Below, piece after piece: positions 1 through 7,625 of a stretch of DNA of 64,000 nucleotides. Origin of the DNA: Algibacter miyuki (GTDB lineage: Bacteria; Bacteroidota; Bacteroidia; Flavobacteriales; Flavobacteriaceae); assembly GCF_042427745.1 (NCBI RefSeq), contig NZ_JBHMFA010000018.1; one strand, written 5' to 3'. The position numbers were made by a program, and so were the translations under genes. The notes under the pieces are model-generated. The model was not told the DNA's origin, searched no databases, and was given only the letters and a program-made list of their open reading frames with translations. Positions within the stretch are counted from its first letter, which is position 1; every line of letters starts with the position of its first letter.

Positions 1-112
1 TTGGAGCAGCCGTTTCTTCAGCTGTAGTTTCTGCCTTTACAGTTTCTTTTTTTGTTTCATTTTTACAAGAAAACATTGAAATGGTAAGTAATAATAAAAA
101 AATGTGTTTCAT
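1..112 (-). CDS. N-terminal fragment of a small lipoprotein
   Basis: The minus strand from the ATG at 112 reads MKHIFLLLLTISMFSCKNET and runs open off the left edge. A lysine, a hydrophobic stretch and the lipobox-like SMFSC followed by polar residues mark a lipoprotein signal peptide; Cys16 would be lipidated. The visible mature part is rich in Lys, Glu, Thr and Ala, typical of a flexible linker. The function lies outside the window and cannot be assigned. It is transcribed divergently from the methyltransferase at 189. Confidence 0.75.
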   Translation of the reverse strand, partial: MKHIFLLLLTISMFSCKNETKKETVKAETTAEETAAP

Positions 113-172
113 AGTGGTTTTTTAATTTTAACCTAAGTCGTAAATAAGCGCTCAAAATTACATTAAATAAAT

Positions 173-180
173 TATTTTTG
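173..180 (+). promoter_or_regulatory. Bacteroidota -7 box (TATTTTTG) upstream of the rRNA methyltransferase gene
   Basis: TATTTTTG matches the TAnnTTTG element of the Bacteroidota housekeeping sigma factor. It ends only 8 nt before the ATG at 189, so the mRNA would be nearly leaderless. No clear -33 TTTG is seen. Confidence 0.45.
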
Positions 181-188
181 TTAAACCT

Positions 189-986
189 ATGATAAAAGAA
201 ATTACAAGTATCCAAAATCCGTATATAAAACAACTCTTGTTACTCAAAGAGAAATCTAGAGCACGTAAAAAATCGGGCTTATTTTTAATTGAAGGCGTTC
301 GCGAAATAGAACTCGCTATAAAAGGCGGCTACGTGCTAGACACGATTTTATTTTACCCAGAACTTTTTTCTGAAACGGCACTAAACACGCTAACTACGAG
401 TCAGAATTCAACTATTGAAATCTCTAAAGACGTTTACGAAAAACTTGCTTACCGAAGCACTACGGAAGGTGTTTTAGCCGTTGCCAAACCGAAAAGCCAC
501 CTGATAAGTGATTTAAAATTTAACACCCAATCGCCATTAATTCTAATTGCTGAAGCACCGGAAAAACCGGGTAATATTGGTGCTATTTTACGTACTGCCG
601 ATGCAGCCAATGCCGATGCTGTAATTATTGCCAATCCCAAAGGCGATTTATACAACCCCAATATTATTCGTTCTAGCGTAGGTTGTGTGTTTACCAATAC
701 CATTGCAACCGGTTCTACTACCGAAATTATAACATTTCTAAAAGCCCATAATATTAATATTTACTGTGCTGCGTTGCAAGCTTCGGTAGACTATCATACC
801 CAAGATTTCACAAAAGCCACGGCCCTAGTTGTTGGCACAGAAGCTACCGGCTTAAGTGACGAGTGGCGCGTCAATTCAACCCAAAATATTATTATCCCTA
901 TGCAAGGCGAAATCGATTCTATGAATGTTTCCGTTGCCGCAGGAATTCTTATTTTTGAAGCCAAACGCCAACGCGATTTTAAGTAA
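189..986 (+). CDS. TrmH/SpoU-family RNA 2'-O-methyltransferase
   Basis: This 265-residue protein is a SPOUT-class, S-adenosylmethionine-dependent RNA ribose methyltransferase, probably acting on rRNA (RlmB/TsnR-like). The N-terminal part, about residues 1-100, resembles the RNA substrate-binding domain and begins with the typical 'ITSIQNPYIK'. The SpoU domain follows with its three motifs: 'PGNIGAILRTADA' near residue 125, 'VVGTEATGLSDEW' near 218, and 'IPMQGEIDSMNVSVAAGI' near 236. These form the trefoil-knot SAM site. It is a different subfamily from the TrmH at 11781. The exact rRNA position modified cannot be told from sequence. Confidence 0.88.
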   Translation: MIKEITSIQNPYIKQLLLLKEKSRARKKSGLFLIEGVREIELAIKGGYVLDTILFYPELFSETALNTLTTSQNSTIEISKDVYEKLAYRSTTEGVLAVAKPKSHLISDLKFNTQSPLILIAEAPEKPGNIGAILRTADAANADAVIIANPKGDLYNPNIIRSSVGCVFTNTIATGSTTEIITFLKAHNINIYCAALQASVDYHTQDFTKATALVVGTEATGLSDEWRVNSTQNIIIPMQGEIDSMNVSVAAGILIFEAKRQRDFK

Positions 987-1039
987 TATCATGGAAACCA
1001 TAAAACCCTTAATATTAATCCATTTTAAATTTAAAAACT

Positions 1040-1822
1040 ATGCAGAAAACATTACTCTCTTTTTTTATTCTACTAAGCTACTTAGGTTTTTCTCAAAACC
1101 CGAATTTAGTTTATAATGGCAATGTAGAATTATTCTCATCACCAACAAGTTCACCATCAGGATGGTCGTCTTCTAGCGATTTTGGAGGTTTTAATCAAAA
1201 CACTACCGATTTTAGTGAAGGTGCTAGCAGTGTACAATTTAATCCAATGTTTACTGATTTAATGATGTTTACCACAGTGGCCATACCTTTGGAAGCCAAT
1301 AAAACCTATAACATTAAATACAGCTACAAATTCCTTGGAAATGCGTTTGATACTGACGATAATATTAAATTTCAAATTTACCTAACATCTACCGAAAAGT
1401 TTGAAAACTTTGTTAGTATTACAAACAACGAGTGGAACACGGTTGAAGTACAATACACCCCAACCGTATCTGATGCAGATGCAGAAGCTAGTATTACAGT
1501 AACTCCAGGAGATTCAGAATACGCTGTATTATTCGACGATATTCAAATTGTGGAAGCGGCTGTATTATCTAACACCGATGTTTCAAAAGAAAAACACATC
1601 AATTTAGTCCCCCTTGGCAATAATCAATATCAAATAAAAACAGGGGCAGATACACAAATTTCTAACGTGTCGTTATATTCTATATTAGGCGCCAAGCAAA
1701 GGTTATCTCCAGCATCAAAAAGGGATCAAAACTATAATTTAAATCACCTTTCGGCTGGTCTTTATGTTTTTCATATTACAACCAATACCCAACAAATTGC
1801 CGAAAAAATATTGATTAAATAA
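1040..1822 (+). CDS. Secreted protein with T9SS type A sorting domain
   Basis: A 260-residue exported protein. The first 18 residues are a Sec signal peptide ending in 'GFSQ'. Residues about 20-175 look like a jelly-roll carbohydrate-binding module: 'NLVYNGNVELFSS' at the start and 'YAVLFDDIQIVEA' at the end are typical of CBM4/9-like folds. The last 75 residues carry a type A T9SS sorting signal ('SNVSLYSILGAK', 'LSAGLYVFHITTN', terminal 'EKILIK'), so the protein should be exported and then released or anchored by the type IX system. No catalytic domain is visible. It may bind a polysaccharide, which is inference. Confidence 0.75.
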   Translation: MQKTLLSFFILLSYLGFSQNPNLVYNGNVELFSSPTSSPSGWSSSSDFGGFNQNTTDFSEGASSVQFNPMFTDLMMFTTVAIPLEANKTYNIKYSYKFLGNAFDTDDNIKFQIYLTSTEKFENFVSITNNEWNTVEVQYTPTVSDADAEASITVTPGDSEYAVLFDDIQIVEAAVLSNTDVSKEKHINLVPLGNNQYQIKTGADTQISNVSLYSILGAKQRLSPASKRDQNYNLNHLSAGLYVFHITTNTQQIAEKILIK

Positions 1823-1854
1823 TACCTTAATTTAAATTACGAACTATAGCGTTA

Positions 1855-3087
1855 ATGAATTCAACAACCCTTTTTTACATTATAATCGCCTTAATCCTTA
1901 TCAATTTTATAGTTGATAAAATTTTAGACGCCTTAAATGCGAAGCACTTTAATGATGCACTTCCCGAAGATTTACAAGATGTTTACGATGTAGTGGAATA
2001 CAAAAAATCGCAGCAGTACAAAGCCACCAACTATAAATTTGGGCTGCTAACATCTACCTTTTCGGTGGTGCTTACTTTAAGTTTTTTATGGTTTGATGGT
2101 TTTGAATTCATTGACAATATAGCCCGTAGTTACAGTACAAACCCTATAATTATCGCACTAATATTCTTCGGAATTATTACCGTAGGTAGCGATATACTCA
2201 CCACACCATTTTCGTATTACAGCACCTTTGTAATTGAAGAAAAATTTGGGTTTAACAAAACCACAAAAGGCACGTTCTTTTTAGATAAACTAAAAGGCTG
2301 GCTCATGATGGCCGTTGTTGGCGGTGGTATTTTGGCTTTAATTATTTGGTTTTACCAGCTTACAGGCGACAATTTTTGGCTGTATGCTTGGGGATTAGTT
2401 GCTGTTTTCAGTTTGGTTATGAATATGTTTTACTCCAAACTTATTGTGCCACTTTTTAACAAACAAACTCCATTAGAAGCCGGAAGTTTACGCGATAAAA
2501 TATCGGCATACGCCAGTACGGTAGGTTTTAAAATTGATAAAATATTTGTAATTGATGGCTCTAAACGCAGTACCAAAGCCAATGCTTACTTTTCAGGTTT
2601 TGGAAGCGAAAAACGCGTTACGCTTTATGATACTTTAATAAACGATTTAGATGAAGATGAAATTGTTGCTGTGCTTGCCCACGAGGTTGGCCACTATAAA
2701 AAGAAACACATCATTTTTAATTTGATAACCTCTATTTTACTCACCGGTTTTACACTTTTTATATTATCGCTTTTTATTTCTAATCCGTTATTATCGGAAG
2801 CTTTAGGTGTGCAAATACCAAGTTTCCATATTGGGTTGGTGGCTTTCGGGATGCTCTACGCGCCTATTTCGGAAATTACAGGTTTAATAATGAATATGTT
2901 TTCTAGAAAATTTGAATACCAAGCCGACAATTACGCGAAAAACACCTACAAAGCCGACCCCTTAATTACCTCCTTAAAGAAGCTTTCTAAAAACAGTTTA
3001 AGTAATTTAACACCGCACCCAGCTTATGTTTTTATGCATTACTCCCACCCGACACTTTTAGAACGTATTGGGAATTTAAAAAAATAA
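1855..3087 (+). CDS. M48 family CAAX-protease-like zinc metallopeptidase (Ste24 type)
   Basis: A 410-residue integral membrane metalloprotease. The zinc site is clear: H276-E277-V-G-H280 in 'LAHEVGHYKK', with E354 in 'EYQADNYA' as third ligand. Hydrophobic segments lie near residues 5-20, 62-80, 98-115, 150-165, 172-192, 290-305 and 325-345, as in Ste24. The N-terminal domain preceding the catalytic domain is the Peptidase_M48_N type. Bacterial homologues are thought to act on membrane proteins; the substrate here is unknown. It begins 32 nt after the preceding gene and may be cotranscribed with it. Confidence 0.9.
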   Translation: MNSTTLFYIIIALILINFIVDKILDALNAKHFNDALPEDLQDVYDVVEYKKSQQYKATNYKFGLLTSTFSVVLTLSFLWFDGFEFIDNIARSYSTNPIIIALIFFGIITVGSDILTTPFSYYSTFVIEEKFGFNKTTKGTFFLDKLKGWLMMAVVGGGILALIIWFYQLTGDNFWLYAWGLVAVFSLVMNMFYSKLIVPLFNKQTPLEAGSLRDKISAYASTVGFKIDKIFVIDGSKRSTKANAYFSGFGSEKRVTLYDTLINDLDEDEIVAVLAHEVGHYKKKHIIFNLITSILLTGFTLFILSLFISNPLLSEALGVQIPSFHIGLVAFGMLYAPISEITGLIMNMFSRKFEYQADNYAKNTYKADPLITSLKKLSKNSLSNLTPHPAYVFMHYSHPTLLERIGNLKK

Positions 3088-3282
3088 GTCACTCTCTGTT
3101 TTTTGTTATTTTGAAGTTAGGGGGAATTGAATACGCTAAGTTGTTAATTTTGATGGCTTTTTGTTTAGATTTATTGTTGAATTTGTAAAAGTTTTTGGCT
3201 ATTTTCGTTTGAGGTTGGGAGTTACGTTTAAAATGATTACCGCGCCACTAAACCTCATGAGCAATTATAAGAGAACTAAAAA

Positions 3283-5430
3283 ATGCACACAGACTTACCA
3301 TTAAAAGAAAGCTCTACAGATAAATTAGGAAGACATATTTTTGCTTCTGAAATAGCATCTGGACTAGTCAAATCTTTTAAAGATAATAACGAAAGTATTG
3401 TACTTGGAATTAATGGTACTTGGGGCTCAGGAAAATCTACGTTACTTAATTTTATAATAAATGAAGTTGAACAACTTTCATCAGATATAAAACAAGATAT
3501 AATAGTTTTAAGATTCAACCCTTGGATGTTTTCTGGACAAAAAGAACTACAGTCTGTATTTTTAAGAGAATTAGTTATAAAATTAAAAAACAACTCGGAA
3601 AATCTTAAAAATGTTTCAATAAAAATAGCTGAATTTTTAGAATACCTAAACTGGGTTAATTACATTCATTCAGGTGCAGGTGATGCAATAAAATATCTAA
3701 GGAACTTTTTTAAGAAGGCAGGCAAGGAAAAAGATCTTAATCAATTAAAAAGTGAAATTGACAACATTCTAATTGAATCAAAAGTAAAATTATATATTAC
3801 AATTGACGATATAGATAGATTAACACCTTCTGAAATAACTGAAATTTTTCAATTAATAAAATTAAATGGAAACTTTGCAAATACAATTTTCATCTTAGCC
3901 TATGACCAAAAGGTAGTTGAAACTGCATTAGAAAATCAGTTTGGTGAAAACGGAAAAAAATATATCGAAAAAATAGTACAAGTTGACTATACTTTACCTT
4001 CTATTTCTAAAGAAGATATTTCAAGATTATTTATTGATAATTTAAACGAAATCTTTACTGATGAGAAAATAAATAAAACAATTAAAAGCTTAAATGACTC
4101 AATTAAAGAAGAACCTTTCATAGATACTTTCCAATCTTTACGAGATATTTACAGATACAACAATAGTATAAAGCTTCGATTACCATCAATAATTAATGAG
4201 CTAAATGTTTTAGATTTTTTATTGATTGAGTCTTTAAGAATATTTAACTCAAAAGCTTATCAATTCATAATTACCAATAAAGATATATTAACATACAAAA
4301 ACAAAACGTCAGTTAACAATTTCCACTCTATTTCTACCAATGAACAGTCTACAGAAGAGTTTATTGAAAACTCAGAATTTGATTTATTAGTGAAAACAAA
4401 TTTAAAACGATTATTCTTAATTGACACTTCCTTTTCATTGAATGAAAGTACTGATGAAGAATTAATTCGAGCAAAAAGAGTTGCTAATAGGAATTATTTT
4501 GACAGGTATTTTAATCTTCAATTATCTAACTTTGATATTCAAGAAAATGTGTTTGATAACTTCATAAACAAAAATTCGATTAGAGAAAACGAAGAGGTAC
4601 TGATTCAAATTCACGATAAAGAACAAATATTTCAGTTTTTAAACTGGATAAAAATAAAAAGTAAAAATTCCGAAGAAACTAAACATCAAAAAATAATTGA
4701 ATCTATTTTAACATTTTCTAAAAACTTATCATATACAAGTGGAATATTCATGGGAGCCGGTTCCGACTTAAGCGTTACCTTACATTACACTTCAGAAATG
4801 CTAAGTAATATAATAGAGTTAGATTTAAGAAGAGAAATTATCATAAACCATTTAAAAAACAATCATTGTTTTACTTCATTCCATGTCGCGGACGGAATAT
4901 TATATGCTAACGAAAAATTAGAAAGTAATCAATTATATTCCAATGATCAATGGCATTACCTATTCAAATACGAAAAAGAGAATGATGCAGTGTTTACTGA
5001 AAAAATAATAGAACATAGAAATGCTATTGCAAAAGAACTTTTTGATAAAATTTTAACTGACTCCGACTATTTAGCAGAAGATGAGATTCGCTCGGTTTTA
5101 GAGGTTGTTTATAAAAACTATAGAAAACATTACGAAGTAAATTTCCCCAAATTAATAAGTAAAGACACCGAATTAGTGAAGTTTTTATGGTTATCTATTA
5201 AGCGGAACAAGATGACTTCAGTGAACATGACTGCTTACCAACTTGCCGATTATCAGTTTTTTCCATGTTTTAACAAGGAAAAAATAAAGGATAGAATAGA
5301 TAAGTTTAATTTAGACAACTTTGATGAAAACGAAAATAAAGTAATAGCACTATTTCAAAATGCCTACTCAGATGGTTTCATCGATAAAAAATATTACGAT
5401 ATAGAAACACTTAATGAAATAATGAGATAA
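3283..5430 (+). CDS. KAP-family P-loop NTPase, stand-alone
   Basis: A 715-residue STAND/AAA-like NTPase of the KAP class. Walker A is 'GTWGSGKST' at residues 45-53; Walker B is 'ITIDDIDRL' with D175, D176 and D178. The segment 'FQLIKLNGNFANTIFILAYD' is typical of the family. The C-terminal 400 residues are helical with no recognised domain, and I see no convincing transmembrane segment, although many KAP proteins have one. The gene is visibly more AT-rich than its neighbours and interrupts housekeeping genes. The plasmid F protein PifA, which excludes phage T7, belongs to this class, so a defence role is possible but unproven. Confidence 0.85.
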   Translation: MHTDLPLKESSTDKLGRHIFASEIASGLVKSFKDNNESIVLGINGTWGSGKSTLLNFIINEVEQLSSDIKQDIIVLRFNPWMFSGQKELQSVFLRELVIKLKNNSENLKNVSIKIAEFLEYLNWVNYIHSGAGDAIKYLRNFFKKAGKEKDLNQLKSEIDNILIESKVKLYITIDDIDRLTPSEITEIFQLIKLNGNFANTIFILAYDQKVVETALENQFGENGKKYIEKIVQVDYTLPSISKEDISRLFIDNLNEIFTDEKINKTIKSLNDSIKEEPFIDTFQSLRDIYRYNNSIKLRLPSIINELNVLDFLLIESLRIFNSKAYQFIITNKDILTYKNKTSVNNFHSISTNEQSTEEFIENSEFDLLVKTNLKRLFLIDTSFSLNESTDEELIRAKRVANRNYFDRYFNLQLSNFDIQENVFDNFINKNSIRENEEVLIQIHDKEQIFQFLNWIKIKSKNSEETKHQKIIESILTFSKNLSYTSGIFMGAGSDLSVTLHYTSEMLSNIIELDLRREIIINHLKNNHCFTSFHVADGILYANEKLESNQLYSNDQWHYLFKYEKENDAVFTEKIIEHRNAIAKELFDKILTDSDYLAEDEIRSVLEVVYKNYRKHYEVNFPKLISKDTELVKFLWLSIKRNKMTSVNMTAYQLADYQFFPCFNKEKIKDRIDKFNLDNFDENENKVIALFQNAYSDGFIDKKYYDIETLNEIMR

Positions 5431-5450
5431 TCCCACCCCCCCAGCCCAAC

Positions 5451-5538
5451 CCCGCGTTAACGATTGAACGGTTTGTTTGAAATCCTTTTTGCCTTTTTCG
5501 GCAACAAGATTGAGTAGTGAAAGCGTGTTAAAACGCCC
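5451..5538 (-). repeat. Degenerate copy of a dispersed intergenic repeat
   Basis: On the plus strand this reads CCCGCGTTAacGATTGA, then GAAATCCTTTTT, then AAGATtgAGtagtGAAAGC, ending in AACGCCC. These are the same blocks, in the same order, as in the better preserved copy at 37766-37944 and, inverted, at 11585-11746 and 20089-20206. It lies directly after the KAP gene. Confidence 0.5.
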
Positions 5539-5544
5539 AAAAAA

Positions 5545-5573
5545 TTGAATATCCAAAAATTTGATTACCTTTG
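5545..5573 (+). promoter_or_regulatory. Promoter of the DEAD-box helicase gene
   Basis: TTG at 5545-5547 and TACCTTTG at 5566-5573 are separated by 18 nt, a good match to the Bacteroidota -33/-7 consensus. Transcription would begin near 5579, leaving a leader of about 127 nt before the ATG at 5706. Confidence 0.7.
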
Positions 5574-5578
5574 CAGCT

Positions 5579-5705
5579 TGAAACTCGGGAAAAATCGAGT
5601 TTATATTCCTCAGAGAGAGGATGTGTTACTGGAAGTTTAAGGTTAAGTATGTCGATTCGCTTTCTTATGTAACACCACATAACAAAATCGAATACTTATA
5701 CAAGA
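5579..5705 (+). promoter_or_regulatory. Long structured 5' leader of the RNA helicase gene
   Basis: Three pairings are visible. AAACTCG at 5581-5587 pairs with CGAGTTT at 5596-5602. GTGTTAC at 5623-5629 is complementary to GTAACAC at 5669-5675. AAGTATgTCGATT at 5645-5657 is complementary to AATCGAATACTT at 5686-5697 with one bulged base. The last two interleave (1-3 and 2-4), so they form either a pseudoknot or two alternative folds, the latter closing just before the start codon. Long leaders with alternative folds are known for cold-inducible helicase mRNAs; a thermoswitch here is inference. Confidence 0.5.
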
Positions 5706-7532
5706 ATGAGCACATTCCAAGAATTAGGTCTTAATGACGACCTTTTACGCGCAATTACCGATTTAGGATTTGAAAAGCCTAGTGAAGTTCAAGAAAAAGC
5801 AATCCCAATTTTATTAAATTCTGAAACCGATTTAGTGGCACTAGCCCAAACCGGAACAGGAAAAACAGCAGCATTTGGTTTCCCTATGTTAGCTAAAATA
5901 GATGTAAACAGCCGCACAACGCAAGGTTTAATTTTAAGCCCAACACGTGAGCTTTGTTTACAAATTACCAACGAGATGAAACAATACGGTAAGTATTGTA
6001 AAGGTTTAAATGTGGTTGCCATCTATGGTGGATCTAGCATTACAGACCAAGCGCGTGAGGTAAAACGTGGTGCACAAATTATTGTGGCTACACCAGGTAG
6101 AATGAAAGATATGATTAGCCGTAGATTGGTTGATATTTCTAAAATTCAATATTCGGTTTTAGATGAGGCCGATGAGATGTTAAACATGGGTTTTAAAGAG
6201 GATATTACCGATATTTTATCGCATACTCCTGAAGAGAAAAACACATGGTTATTTTCTGCAACGATGCCTAGAGAGGTAGCAACGATTGCTAAAAAATTCA
6301 TGGACAATCCGCAAGAAATTACGGTTGGAAATAAAAATGAAAGTACAAGTAACGTATCTCACGAATACTATTTAGTAAATTCTAGAGACCGTTACCAAGC
6401 CTTGAAACGTTTGGCTGATGCGAACCCAGATATATTTTCTGTTGTATTCTGTAGAACAAAACGTGATACGCAAAAGGTTGCCGAGCAACTTATTGAAGAT
6501 GGGTATAGCGCTGGTGCTTTACACGGCGATTTAAGCCAGAACCAACGTGATTTGGTAATGCAATCGTTTAGAAAAAACCAAATACAAATGCTTGTGGCTA
6601 CCGATGTAGCGGCTCGTGGTATTGATGTTGACGATATTACTCACGTTATTAACTACCAATTACCTGATGAAATTGAGACGTATACGCACCGTTCTGGTCG
6701 TACTGGTCGTGCCGGAAAAAACGGTATTTCTATGGTTATTGTTTCTAAAAGTGAAGTGCGCAAAATTAAAAGCATCGAACGTATTATTAAACGTCAGTTT
6801 GATAAAAAGGAAATTCCAGACGGCATGGAAATTTGCGAAGTGCAGTTAATGTCGCTTGCAAATAAAATTCATAACACGGAAGTTAACGAGGAAATTGAAA
6901 AATACCTAACAAGCATTAATGAAATGTTTGAGGATACAACAAAAGATGAATTGATTAAAAAATTCTTCTCTGTTGAATTTACACGTTTCTATAATTATTA
7001 CCAAAAATCGAAAAACTTAAACGTTGCCGAAGGTTCTAGAGATAGAGAAGGCGGACGCGAAGGTGGTCGTGATTTTGGAGGAAGCTCTAACTCGACAAGA
7101 TACTTTATTAACGTTGGTGAGAAAGATGGTTTTGATTGGATGAAATTGAAAGATTTCTTAAAAGACCAATTACAACTTGGTAGAGATGACGTATTTAAAG
7201 TGGAAGTTAAAGAGAGTTTCTCTTTCTTTAATACTGAAAATGAAACTAAAGATAAGGTTTTAGCTTTCTTTACAGACTTTAAACATGAAGGTCGTTTTGT
7301 TAATGTTGAAGTTTCGGAAAACCGAGGCGGTGGCGGAAGACGCAATGACAGACGTGGCGGCGGCGGAAGACGTGACGATAAACGTGGCGGTGGAAGACGT
7401 AGTGATGACAGAAGAAGTGCTTCTGGAGGAAGTAGAAGTGATCGTAGACGTGAAGGTGGATCTAAACCAAGACGTTCGGATTCGGACTCTGGTGGAGGAA
7501 AATTTGCTGGAGCAAGACGTTCTAGAAGATAA
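5706..7532 (+). CDS. deaD: DEAD-box ATP-dependent RNA helicase (DeaD/CsdA type)
   Basis: This 608-residue helicase should unwind RNA duplexes in ribosome assembly and mRNA decay, especially in the cold. Helicase motifs appear in order: the Q-motif region 'FQELGLNDDLL', motif I 'AQTGTGKT', 'PTRELC', 'TPGRMKD', 'DEADEM', 'SAT', and motif VI 'HRSGRTGRAG'. Residues about 455-540 ('RYFINVGEKDGFDWMKLKDF') form a DbpA-type RNA-binding domain. The last 70 residues are an Arg/Gly/Asp/Ser-rich tail resembling RGG boxes. It stands alone, with its own promoter and long leader. Confidence 0.95.
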   Translation: MSTFQELGLNDDLLRAITDLGFEKPSEVQEKAIPILLNSETDLVALAQTGTGKTAAFGFPMLAKIDVNSRTTQGLILSPTRELCLQITNEMKQYGKYCKGLNVVAIYGGSSITDQAREVKRGAQIIVATPGRMKDMISRRLVDISKIQYSVLDEADEMLNMGFKEDITDILSHTPEEKNTWLFSATMPREVATIAKKFMDNPQEITVGNKNESTSNVSHEYYLVNSRDRYQALKRLADANPDIFSVVFCRTKRDTQKVAEQLIEDGYSAGALHGDLSQNQRDLVMQSFRKNQIQMLVATDVAARGIDVDDITHVINYQLPDEIETYTHRSGRTGRAGKNGISMVIVSKSEVRKIKSIERIIKRQFDKKEIPDGMEICEVQLMSLANKIHNTEVNEEIEKYLTSINEMFEDTTKDELIKKFFSVEFTRFYNYYQKSKNLNVAEGSRDREGGREGGRDFGGSSNSTRYFINVGEKDGFDWMKLKDFLKDQLQLGRDDVFKVEVKESFSFFNTENETKDKVLAFFTDFKHEGRFVNVEVSENRGGGGRRNDRRGGGGRRDDKRGGGRRSDDRRSASGGSRSDRRREGGSKPRRSDSDSGGGKFAGARRSRR

Positions 7533-7553
7533 GCCTAACCGGTTATAAATATT

Positions 7554-7597
7554 AAAAAGCTGACTGAAAGTACATTTACTTTTAGTCAGCTTTTTTT
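7554..7597. terminator. Bidirectional rho-independent terminator
   Basis: AAAAAGCTGACT and AGTCAGCTTTTT form a 12-bp stem with U tracts in both directions. It lies between convergent genes, the helicase ending at 7532 and the surface protein ending at 7626. Confidence 0.85.
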
Positions 7598-7625
7598 ATG
7601 CTTAAAATTATAGAAGAATAAAGAC

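Noticed and set aside
6998..7345. Minus-strand ORF within the RNA helicase gene
   Set aside because: It is antisense to the conserved helicase C-terminus and its composition mirrors that gene; no independent signals.
3283..7597. KAP NTPase and DEAD-box helicase as one defence operon
   Set aside because: A repeat and a consensus promoter separate them, and the helicase is a typical core DeaD protein.
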